Positions 45,501 to 64,000 of a stretch of 64,000 bases of DNA are shown one piece after another (positions within the stretch are counted from its first letter, which is position 1; every line of letters begins with the position of its first letter). Location: contig NZ_CP010849.1 of NCBI RefSeq assembly GCF_000931445.1, forward strand, positions 7,006,001 through 7,070,000, written 5' to 3'. The notes beneath the pieces were generated by a model. The model was not told where the DNA came from. It saw nothing but the letters and a program-made list of their open reading frames with translations, and did not search any database. Position numbers and translations under genes: made by a program. This DNA is from Streptomyces cyaneogriseus subsp. noncyanogenus. GTDB lineage: Bacteria; Actinomycetota; Actinomycetes; Streptomycetales; Streptomycetaceae.

Positions 45501-48500
45501 GGCCTTCCTGGACGACATCCTCACCGCGCCGCGCGGCCCCGTCGTCATGCCGGTCCGCGTCGACGCCGGCCGCTTCCACCCGGGCACGCTGCTCGGCAGC
45601 CACCGCCCGGACTCCACGCCGCCGGCCGGCGCCGCCGCGGTGACGCGCGCCTCCGCACCGATCCCCGAGGCCTCGGCGGTCCCCGCGCCGGCGTCCCGTG
45701 AGCCGGCGCCCGCCGCGGGCACGGCGGCGGTGCGGGAGCGGCTCTCCGGGTTCCTCCGCCGCACGTTCGAGGAGCAGCTCGGACTGGAACGGGGCCGGCT
45801 CGACGAGGACGTCCCGTACGCCGACTACGGAGCGGACTCCATCCTGCTCGCCCAGGTCTTCCAGCGGATCCGGCAGCACCTGGACGTCGCGCTCGACCCG
45901 TCGGCCCTGCTGGACCACCCGACCCTCGGTGAACTCGCGGCCTGGCTGCTGAGCGCCCATCCCGCGGAGGTCGCCGCCCGCTTCGGCCCCGGACCGCAGC
46001 CGGCCGGCGGCATCGCCGGCGCGCCCACGAACCCCGCGGCACCGGACGGGGCCGACCGGCCGGGCGCACCGGAGAGGACCGGCGGACCCGACGGACCGGA
46101 CGAGCGGGGCCGGCCGGACGGACCGGACGGACCGGGCGGGCCGGAGGAGGCGTACGGGCGGGCCGCCCGGACACCCGCCGGCACCCCGCGCGAACGGGAC
46201 ACGGCCGTCGCCGTCATCGGCATGGCCGCCCGGCTGCCCGGAGCACCGGACGTCGACGCCTACTGGGAACTGCTCTCCCACGGCCGGTCCGCCGTCCGCA
46301 CGGTCCCGGCCGACCGCTGGGGCGGGGAGACGGACGCCCGCGCCGGGATCGTCGACGACGTGTACGGCTTCGACGCCGGGTACTTCATGCTCCACGCCGA
46401 GGACGTGCGCGCCATGGACCCGCAGGCCCTGGTGCTGCTGGAGGAGTGCCTCAAGGCCGTCCACCACGCCGGTTACCGGCCCGCGGAGCTGGACGGCACC
46501 CGCACCGGCGTCTTCGTCGGCGCCCGCAGCCGCGGCCGGGCCGACGACACCGCCCTGGACGGGGCCCGCAACCCGATCATGACGGTCGGACAGAACTACC
46601 TGGCGGCCAACGTCTCCCAGTTCTTCGACTGGCACGGGCCCGCCCTGGTCGTCGACACGGCGTGCTCCTCCTCCCTGGTGGCCATGCGGGCGGCCACCGA
46701 CGCCCTCCTGGCCGGCTCGGCCGACCTGGCGCTGGTCGCGGGCGTCAGCCTGCTCACGGACGACTCGGCCCACGCGCTGTTCCGCCGCCGCGGCCTGCTC
46801 CGCGAGGACGGGACGTTCCACCTCTTCGACCGCCGCGCCGGCGGGGTGGTCCTGGGGGAGGGCGCCGGCGTCGTCGTCCTCAAGCCGCTGGACCGGGCCG
46901 AGCGGGACGGCGACACGGTGTACGCGGTCGTCGAGGGCATCGCCCTCAACAACGACGGCCGTACCGCCGGGCCCGCCACCCCCAACCCGGCCGCCCAGAA
47001 AGAGGTCATGGGGGAGGCGCTGCGCCGGGCGGGCCGCCGCCCGGACGAGGTCGGGCACCTCGACGTCAACGGCTCGGGCTCGGAGCTGACCGACCTCCTC
47101 GAACTGAAGGCCGTCGAGGCGGTGTACGGCCGGGACCGGACCGCACCGCTGCGCCTGGGCTCCATGAAGCCCAACATCGGTCATCCCCTGTGCGCCGAGG
47201 GCATCGCCGCCTTCGTCAAGGTCGCCCTCATGCTGCACCACCAGCGGACGGTGCCCTTCCTGTCGGGCGAGGAGCCCATGGAGCACTACACGATCGACCC
47301 CGCCCTGTTCGACCTGCCCCGGCACAGCGCACCGGTGGAGCTGTCCTGCGCGGCGCTGAGCAGCTTCGCCGACGGCGGTACGAACGCGCACGTGGTCCTC
47401 GGCCGCGGCCGCCCCGGCCGCCGCCGCCCGCTGGAACTCCCCGCCCTCGACCGGCGCGACGTCCGCACGGGCACGCCCCTCCACGGCGGCGAGCCGACCG
47501 CCGCCCCGGCCGGGGCCGTCCCCACCACCGGGGACGCGGGCTCCGCCCGGCCGCTGGTGTGGACCCGGCGCATCGGCGCGGACGACGCGCTCCTCGACGG
47601 CCACCGCGTCCACGGCCGGCGGCTGTTGCCCGGACTGGCCTGGATCGACCTGCTGTACGGCTGCTTCGCGGAGCTCGTCCCCGAGGTGCCCTACGCCGGG
47701 CTCGCCCTGCGGGAGCTGACGATCTACCGGCCGCTGTCCGTCGACACCGGCCGCGAGGCCGTCATCCGGATCGAGGCCCGCGCCGAAGACGCGAGCGCCT
47801 GGCGGATCACGGTGACCGACGCCGCGCCGCACGGCCCGGGACGGTCCGCCCTGCCGTACATCACGGCCGAGGCGCACCGCACGGAGCGGACGGCCGTCGG
47901 CGGCGCGCAGGTCCCGGCCGACGTACTGGACGTCCTGCGCGCCGCCGGGGCGGGGACGCGCGACCTGGAGGAGGTCTACCGCTCCGCCCGCGCGGACGCC
48001 CTCGTCCACTCGGGGCCGATGAAGGCGGTCGGTGCCGTGTACGGCGCCGGAGGCGACCTCTGGCTCAGGGTGGCCCTCGACGAGCGGGCGGCGGACGGCG
48101 ACCGCGACCGGCTCTTCCACCCGGCGCTGATCGACGCCAGCGCCGTCGCCGCCAACGAGGCGGTGCTCGGCGCGGGGACGGCCGCCGACGGCACGCCGTG
48201 CGCCGCGCGGCCGCTGTTCCTGCCGCTGCACTACGGCTCGTTCCAGGCCGGCGCGCCCCTGGGGCGCTCCTGCTACACGCGCGTACGGCGGGACTCGGTC
48301 CGGCGACGGGCCGACCTGCTGACGCTGACCATGGAGTTCTTCGACACCGAGGGGTGCAAGATCGGCGAGCTGAGAGACCTCACCACCAAGGCCGTGCGGG
48401 ACGCCGCGCACCTCGGCCCCGCGGACCCCGGCCCCGCGCGCCGCGTCGACGTGCCGGCCGTGTCCGGGCACGAGGCCGCCGGCACGGCAGAGACGGCCGT

Positions 48501-51452
48501 CGAAGCGCTGACCCCGCAGGAGGCGGAGGCGGCCGTGGCGGAGGTCGTCGCCGCCCGGCTCGGCCTTCCGGCGGACCGGGTCGCCAGACACAGCAGCTAC
48601 TACGAACTGGGCCTGGACTCCGCCGCCCTGCTGGGGATGGCGCGGGACATGGAGGCACGGCTAGGGACGAGACTGGCGCCGACGCTGCTGTTCGAGCACA
48701 CGACGGTGGCCGCGCTCGCCGCACACCTGGCACGGCACCACCGGCGGCCGGTCTCCGCCGAGCCGCCCGCGCGGAACGCGTCACCCGAGCCCTCGGACCG
48801 GTCCCCGTCCGCCGAGGCCCGGGACCGGGCTCCGTCTCCCGAGCCGCCCGCGCGGGTCCCGTCCCCGGGCCCCGAGGTGCCGGATGGGACGTCCCCGGAC
48901 CGGCCCCGGGCCGCCCGGCGGCCCGCCGTACCGGCCCCGCGGACCGGGGCGGAGGACATCGCCATCATCGGCATCGGGGGCCGGTACCCGAAGGCGGCGG
49001 ACATCGCCGAGTTCTGGGAGAACCTCAAGGCCGGGCGGGACTGCGTGACCGAGGTCCCCGAGAACCGGTGGCCCCGCGACACGTTCCGGGGCGAGCGCAC
49101 CCCGTCCGGGCGGGCGATGCCCTCCTGGGGCGGGTTCCTCGACGACGTCGACTGCTTCGACGCCGGGTTCTTCGGCATCCCGGCGGACGAGGCGGCCCGG
49201 CTCGACCCGCAGGAGAGGCTGTTCCTGGAGGTGTGCTGGGAGGCGATCGAGGACGCCGGACACACCCCGGCCGGGCTCACCGGATCCGGCGTCCGCGGCC
49301 CCCGGCGGGCGGTCGGCGTCTTCGTCGGGGTCATGCACCAGGACTACGCCCTGGTGCAGCACGACGCGGCCGGCCGGCCCGGGTCCTTCCCGCCGGCCCT
49401 GAACGCCGCCTCCATCGCCCACCGCGTCTCGCACTTCTGCGACTTCAACGGTCCCTCCATGGCCGTCGACACCGTCTGCGCCTCCTCGCTGAGCGCGCTG
49501 CACCTGGCCGTGGAGAGCCTGCGGCGCGGCGAGTGCGACGCGGCCCTCGCGGGGGGCGTCAATCTCGCCCTGCACCCGGCCAGGTTCCGGGCGTACGGCA
49601 CGCTGGACCTGCTCGCGGGGGAGACGCCCGCCCGGTCGTTCGCCGCCGGCGGTGAGGGCTACGTCCCCGCCGAGGGCGTGGGCGCCGTCCTGCTCAAGCC
49701 GCTCGACCGGGCGCTCGCGGACGGGGACGCCGTCTACGCCGTCATCAAGGGCACCGCCGTCAACCACTCCGGCCGGACCCCCGGCCCGCGGGTGCCGTCG
49801 GTCGCCGCCCAGGCGGCCCTCATCGAGGACTGCCTCGACCGGGCCGGCATCGACCCCGCGACGCTGGGCTGGCTCGAAGCGCACGGCACGGGGACCGAGA
49901 TCGGCGACCTGATCGAGATCCAGGCGCTGCGCAGGGTGTTCGAGGACCGCACGGACGCCAAGGGATTCTGCGGGCTGGGCTCGGTCAAGTCGGCCATCGG
50001 CCACGCCGAGGCCGCCGCCGGGATCAGCGCCCTCACCAAGGCGGCGCTCCAGCTCCACCACGCCACCCTCACCCCGCTGGTCCGCGCCGAGCGGCCCAAC
50101 CCGTACCTGGACCTGGACGACTCGCCGTTCCGTCTCCAGACCGACCTGCGGGAGTGGACGGCCGACACGGCCGGGACCGCGCCCGGGGCGCCGCGCCGCG
50201 CCGGGGTCAGCGCGTTCGGAGCGACGGGCGCCAACGCCCATGTCGTCCTGGAGGAAGCGCCCCCGCACGCCCGTGACCTGCCCGGGGCCGGAACGTGGAG
50301 CGGCTCCCCGCGCCCCGTGCTCGTACCGCTGTCCGCGACGGACGGGGAACGCCTGCGCGCCTACGCCGGGAAGCTGCTGCGCTTCCTCGACTCGAAGGAA
50401 GGCGCGGAGGTGGACGCGGCGGCCTTGGCCCACACCCTCCAGACGGGCCGGGTGGCGCTGGCCGAGCGCGCCGTCGTCCTGGCGCACGATCTCGACGAGC
50501 TGAAGGACGCCCTCGCCGGTCTGGCGCACGGCACCGGCGCCGGCTCCGGCGGCCTGTGGCGCGGCCGGGCCGGTGAACCGGCCCCGGAGGCGCGGCTGCT
50601 CGACGAGGACGACCTGCGTGCGGAACTGGTCGCCAGGTGGGCGGCGCGGGGCAAGTGGGACAAGATCGCCGAACTGTGGACCGGCGGCTACGCCGTGGAC
50701 TGGCGTGCGCTGTACGACGGTACGGCGCCGCGCCGTCTGCATCTGCCCACCTACCCCTTCGCCAAGCGGCGCCACTGGGTGGGGGTCCCCGACCGGAGCC
50801 GCACCGCCACGCGCCCGCCGGCAGCCGCCCCGTCGGCGGCGCTCGCGCCGGCGGTCCCGGAGACCCCGCCGGCGCCCGCCCCCGCTCTCCCCGCCGTCGC
50901 CGATCCGCTCGCCGTCCCCGCTGTCCCCGCTGTCTCCGCCGTCCCCGCGCCGCGTCAGCCTCGCGCCGGGGCCGTGCGGTGGCGGTACGTGCCGGAGGGC
51001 GAGCCGCTGCCCGAGCGGCCGGAGGCGGCCGCCCCGGGAGGCCGGGAGCCCTCGCCGGAGGAGAAGGCACGCGGTTTCCTGCGGCAGCTGGTGGCGGAAC
51101 GACTGGGGCGGGCCCCCGAGGAGATCGGGCCGCACACCGGCCTGATCGACCTGGGTCTGACATCGCTCGGCGCCGTCGAACTCACCAAGGAGCTCGCGGC
51201 CACGGTCGACCCCGCCTTCCTGCCCAGCGTCCTGTTCGAGCACACCACCGTCGCCGAGGTGGCGGCCTACCTGGCCGCCCGGCGCCCCGCCGCCCTGGCC
51301 CGCCTGGTGGCCACCGCAGCCGCGCGGCCGCCCGCCCCGGAGCGGCCGCCCGGCCCGCGCCCGGACGTCCTGGCGGTGCTCGCGGACCTGCACACCGGCG
51401 AACTGCGCCTGGACGATGCCATCGCACTCCTCGACACAGACGGGAACGAGAA

Positions 51453-51456
<4 letters not shown>
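36565..51456 (+). CDS. Trans-AT polyketide synthase, GNAT start, five modules
   Basis: A 4963-residue PKS with no internal AT, so malonyl units must come from the separate AT gene. Order (residues): GNAT (1-210)-ACP (225-305, Ser262) loading; KS1 (353-771, Cys521)-DH (956-1258)-KR (1272-1712)-ACP (GMDSML); KS2 (1877-2321)-KR (2536-3008)-ACP (GADSIL); KS3 (3211-3614)-DH-like (3663-3948)-ACP (LDSAAL); KS4 (4131-4565)-ACP (LTSLGA). KS1, 2 and 4 have Cys-His-His; KS3 reads VNGSGS where HGTGT is normal, so it should only transfer. DH1 has HRVGGEHVLP and ILDGALQ. KR1 (VTGGAGALGA) and KR2 (VTGGTRGLGL) look active. Expected chain: hexadienoyl, then 3-oxo-octadienoyl. Two TTA codons lie near the start. 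The end overlaps the NRPS start by four bases. Confidence 0.92.
36658..36660 (+). promoter_or_regulatory. TTA codon (codon 32) in the PKS gene
   Basis: A leucine TTA codon in frame (PEEL) in the GNAT domain. TTA is read by the bldA tRNA in Streptomyces and is very rare; a second one lies at 37057-37059. Translation of the whole PKS would be blocked without mature bldA tRNA. Confidence 0.8.
37057..37059 (+). promoter_or_regulatory. TTA codon (codon 165) in the PKS gene
   Basis: A second in-frame leucine TTA codon (DTVLRM), still in the GNAT domain. None of the later megabases-scale-typical codons of this gene is TTA as far as I read; both occur in the first 500 bases. Confidence 0.8.
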
Positions 51457-61583
<10,127 letters not shown>

Positions 61584-61586
61584 CCC

Positions 61587-61620
61587 GGCGCGCGTCCGCA
61601 CCCCCGGGCGGACGCGCGCC
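61587..61620 (+). terminator. Strong hairpin after the NRPS gene
   Basis: GGCGCGCGTCCGC (61587-61599) pairs perfectly with GCGGACGCGCGCC (61608-61620) across an eight-base loop, three bases after the NRPS stop. It probably ends the PKS/NRPS transcript, so the AT gene would have its own promoter or depend on read-through. Confidence 0.75.
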
Positions 61621-61750
61621 GGCCCCGCCGGGGAGAGGGCCGGCCCCTCCCCGGCCCCCCGTGCGCGGACGCAAGGCCGCGGCGCGGCACCACCGGCGGC
61701 CGCGCCGGGCACGGGGGACCGGATTCCTGCGACGACGGCTGAGTGATCAC

Positions 61751-63631
61751 ATGACTGCGGTGTACGTGTTCCCCGGACAGGGTTCCCAGCGCAAGGGCAT
61801 GGGGAAGGACCTGTTCCCCCGCTTCCCCGACCTGACGGCGCAGGCCGACGAGATCCTCGGCTACTCGCTCAGGGAGCTCTGCCTGGAGGACCCCGACCGT
61901 CTCCTGGGCCGCACCGAGTACACCCAGCCCGCGCTCTACGCGGTCAGCGCCCTGCACCACCTGGACCGCGTCGCGGCCGGGGCGGAGCCGCCCGCCGTCG
62001 TCGCCGGACACAGCCTGGGCGAGTACACCGCCCTGTTCGCGGCCGGAGCGTTCGACTTCGCCACCGGGCTGGACCTGGTGCGCACGCGCGGGGAGCTGAT
62101 GAGCCGGGCCCCCAAGGGGGCGATGGCCGCGGTCGTCGGCCTCGACCTGGAGCGCGTGCGGGAGATCCTGGCCGGGCTGCCGTACCGGAACATCGACATC
62201 GCCAACATCAACGCCCGCCGGCAGTGCGTCCTGTCGGGCCTGTACGAGGAGATCCACGCGCCCGAGCTCCGCGCCGCCTGCGCCGAGGCCGGGGGTACCT
62301 TCGTCCCCCTCAAGGTGAGCGCCGCCTTCCACTCGCGCTGCATGACCGGCGTCGAGGAGGAGTTCGCCCGCCACGTCGCCGGCGTGGAGTTCCGTGAGCT
62401 CCGCCTGCCCGTGGTCGCCAACTGCACCGCCCGCTTCTACCCTCCGACCGGCTACGCGGACCTGCTGACCCGCCAGATTTCCAGCCCGGTCAGGTGGTAC
62501 GAGTCCCTCTCCTGGCTCATGAGCCGGGGCCACCGCGACTTCCACGAGATCGGCCCGGGCAACGTCCTGACCCGGCTCACCGAGAAGATCCGCCAGGACC
62601 CCTTCCCGGTGCGCGGGAAGCGGACGCCCACCGCCCCGGACCCGTCCCCGGGGCGGAGCCGGATCGTCTTCATGTACGGCGGACAGGGCACCCAGTACCC
62701 CCGCATGGGCCGCGAACTGTACGACGAGAACCCCGCGTTCCGGGCCGCCATGGACCGGTGCAGCGCCCTCTACGAGGCGGCCCACGGCACCTCGCTGGTG
62801 GCCGCCGTCCACGACGAGGCGCGCCCCGGGCGGGACTTCGACGACATCCTGGTCACCCACGCGGCGCTCTACAGCGTCGGATGGAGCCTGACGGAGGCAC
62901 TGCGCGACGAGGGCGTCCGGCCCGACGCCGTGCTCGGCCACAGCCTCGGCGAGTACGTCGCCGCCACCGTCGCCGGGGCGATGTCCCTGGAGGACGGCCT
63001 CGACCTCGTCATGAAACAGGCCCACCTGCTGGCGCAGCGCTGCCGCGGCGGCGGGATGCTCGCCGTCCTCGCCGACCCCGGCCTGCACCGCGAGCGCCCG
63101 GCGCTCTTCGGCGACGTCGCCCTGGCGGGTGTCGGCCGGTCGGGCCGCGCCACGGGGCACTTCGTCGTCAGCGGCACGGCCGAGCGGCTCGCCGAGGTGC
63201 GCGCCGCGCTGGACGCCGAAGGCGTGACCACCGTCCGGCTGCCCGTCGGGCACGCCTTCCACTCGGCGCATCTCGACGCCATCCGGCACGAGTGCCGCGG
63301 CATGGGCCGCGCCGTCGCGGCGCGGCCGCCCGGCCTGCCCGTCCACTCCTGCGTCCACGCCGGGCCCCTGCCCCACGACGCCTGGGAGCGCTGGGACGCC
63401 TACTGCTGGGACGTGATCCGCGGCCCGGCCCGCTTCGGCGAGCTGATGACCAGGTCGTTCCCCACACCGGAGGGCCACCACTTCGTCGACCTCAGCCCCG
63501 GCGGATCGTTCGTCAGCCTCCTCGCCCACGGCTACGGCCCGGCCTACCGGGCGACGGCCGCCCTGAGCCGCTTCACACCCGACACCGTGTCGATGCGCCG
63601 GCTGCTCGAGGAACTGCGCCGGGCGGTGTGA
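61751..63631 (+). CDS. Trans-acting malonyl-AT fused to acyl hydrolase
   Basis: A 626-residue tandem acyltransferase. AT1 (residues 1-285) has VFPGQGSQRKGMGKDL, the nucleophile in GHSLGEYTALF, the conserved Arg in VRTRGELM that holds the malonyl carboxylate, and AFHSR. AT2 (about 300-620) has MYGGQGTQYPRMGREL and GHSLGEYVAAT, but the Arg position reads Gln (VMKQAHLL), as in PedC-type acyl hydrolases. So AT1 should load malonyl on all PKS carrier proteins and AT2 should clear stalled acyl chains. This architecture is common in trans-AT clusters. No strong ribosome site precedes the ATG at 61751. It lies 167 bases after the NRPS, beyond a strong hairpin. Confidence 0.92.
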   Translation: MTAVYVFPGQGSQRKGMGKDLFPRFPDLTAQADEILGYSLRELCLEDPDRLLGRTEYTQPALYAVSALHHLDRVAAGAEPPAVVAGHSLGEYTALFAAGAFDFATGLDLVRTRGELMSRAPKGAMAAVVGLDLERVREILAGLPYRNIDIANINARRQCVLSGLYEEIHAPELRAACAEAGGTFVPLKVSAAFHSRCMTGVEEEFARHVAGVEFRELRLPVVANCTARFYPPTGYADLLTRQISSPVRWYESLSWLMSRGHRDFHEIGPGNVLTRLTEKIRQDPFPVRGKRTPTAPDPSPGRSRIVFMYGGQGTQYPRMGRELYDENPAFRAAMDRCSALYEAAHGTSLVAAVHDEARPGRDFDDILVTHAALYSVGWSLTEALRDEGVRPDAVLGHSLGEYVAATVAGAMSLEDGLDLVMKQAHLLAQRCRGGGMLAVLADPGLHRERPALFGDVALAGVGRSGRATGHFVVSGTAERLAEVRAALDAEGVTTVRLPVGHAFHSAHLDAIRHECRGMGRAVAARPPGLPVHSCVHAGPLPHDAWERWDAYCWDVIRGPARFGELMTRSFPTPEGHHFVDLSPGGSFVSLLAHGYGPAYRATAALSRFTPDTVSMRRLLEELRRAV

Positions 63632-63649
63632 GCCGGGCGGCCGGCGCGC

Positions 63650-64000
63650 TCAGGGGGCCTCCACCACCGGCGGCTCCCCGCGCGGCAGCGTCAGCGCGTG
63701 GCGCAGCGCGGCGGCGGCCTCCTTGCCGATGCGGTCGGCGAGGGCGCCCTCGATGACGGTGAGGGTGGCCTGGGCGCGGTGGTGTACCCGGGCGCCCTCC
63801 GCGGTGATGCGTATCAGGCGGTTGCGGGCCGAGGCGGGGTCCGGGACCTGCTCCAGCAGGCCGAGGGCGAGCAGGCCGTGCACGGCCTGGTGCGCCGTCT
63901 GCCGGGTGACGCCGAGGCGGCGCGCCAGCTCGGCGACCGTGGTGCCCTCCGGGTCCAGGAAGGCGAAGACCTGGCCCTGGGCGCTGGTCAGCGGCTGCTC
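63650..64000 (-). CDS. MarR-family regulator, cut by the window edge
   Basis: The last 116 residues of a MarR-type regulator; the start lies beyond the window. The winged helix is visible as GTTVAELARRLGVTRQTAHQ (recognition helix) followed by AVHGLLALGLLEQVPDPASA and RNRLIRITAEGARV (wing). A C-terminal dimerisation helix follows (ATLTVIEGALADRIGKEAAA). It is convergent with the AT gene, 18 bases apart. It could control export or synthesis genes of the cluster, but no operator is visible here. Confidence 0.85.
   Translation of the reverse strand, partial: EQPLTSAQGQVFAFLDPEGTTVAELARRLGVTRQTAHQAVHGLLALGLLEQVPDPASARNRLIRITAEGARVHHRAQATLTVIEGALADRIGKEAAAALRHALTLPRGEPPVVEAP

Noticed and set aside
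46030..46160. Asp/Gly/Pro-rich repeats as a regulatory or phase-variable tract
   Set aside because: They encode an in-frame flexible linker between ACP2 and KS3, as is common in PKS proteins.

Overview
The window is high-GC actinomycete DNA, most probably a Streptomyces chromosome. The signs are strongly G/C-biased third codon positions, GTG and TTG starts, strong GC hairpins after genes, rare TTA leucine codons confined to a biosynthetic cluster, and long antisense shadow frames.

Layout. 1-7.7 kb: a DUF1963 protein, a frameshifted remnant, a secreted beta-propeller protein, a divergent alpha/beta-hydrolase and TetR pair with a palindromic operator, and a large DUF11-repeat protein. 7.9-14.4 kb: an accessory patch full of broken transposase pieces (IS5-, IS1380- and IS701-like) that have cut into host genes. 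Intact genes there are a dTMP-kinase-like protein, a YciI-like protein, a GlxA-type regulator divergent from a DJ-1/PfpI protein, and a DUF6010 protein. 14.5-19.1 kb: divergent secreted glycosidases (GH27 alpha-galactosidase with a ricin-type lectin domain, and a GH43 enzyme) sharing an operator-like motif, then a VOC protein and a MITE-like element. 19.7-21.2 kb: an 11-residue-repeat protein and a small conserved protein.

21.5-32.7 kb: GH15 glucoamylase-like, pyranose-2-oxidase-like, TIM-barrel isomerase-like and aldos-2-ulose-dehydratase-like beta-propeller genes run as one close-spaced series. They read as a bacterial route that oxidises and then dehydrates sugars. The last gene overlaps a membrane NACHT NTPase, which faces a convergent SIR2-domain protein.

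33.1-64 kb: an MFS exporter and a carboxylesterase precede a trans-AT PKS/NRPS cluster. The 4963-residue PKS reads GNAT-ACP / KS-DH-KR-ACP / KS-KR-ACP / KS0-DH-ACP / KS-ACP. The 3376-residue NRPS reads C / half-C / A(Thr)-PCP / C-A(MT)-PCP / C. A separate gene encodes a malonyl-AT fused to an acyl hydrolase. The inferred chain is acetyl to a hexadienoyl to a 3-oxo-octadienoyl unit, joined to Thr and a second, probably methylated, residue. No thioesterase is visible. Three TTA codons suggest bldA control.

Assembly warning. Seven 42-bp copies of the loxP-containing 454 paired-end linker lie at four loci (about 17.2, 19.3, 24.7 and 28.1 kb), each beside a false duplication of nearby sequence. 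They break the GH43, pyranose-oxidase and NACHT genes artificially. Removing 295, 367, 363 and 270 bp respectively restores continuous sequence.
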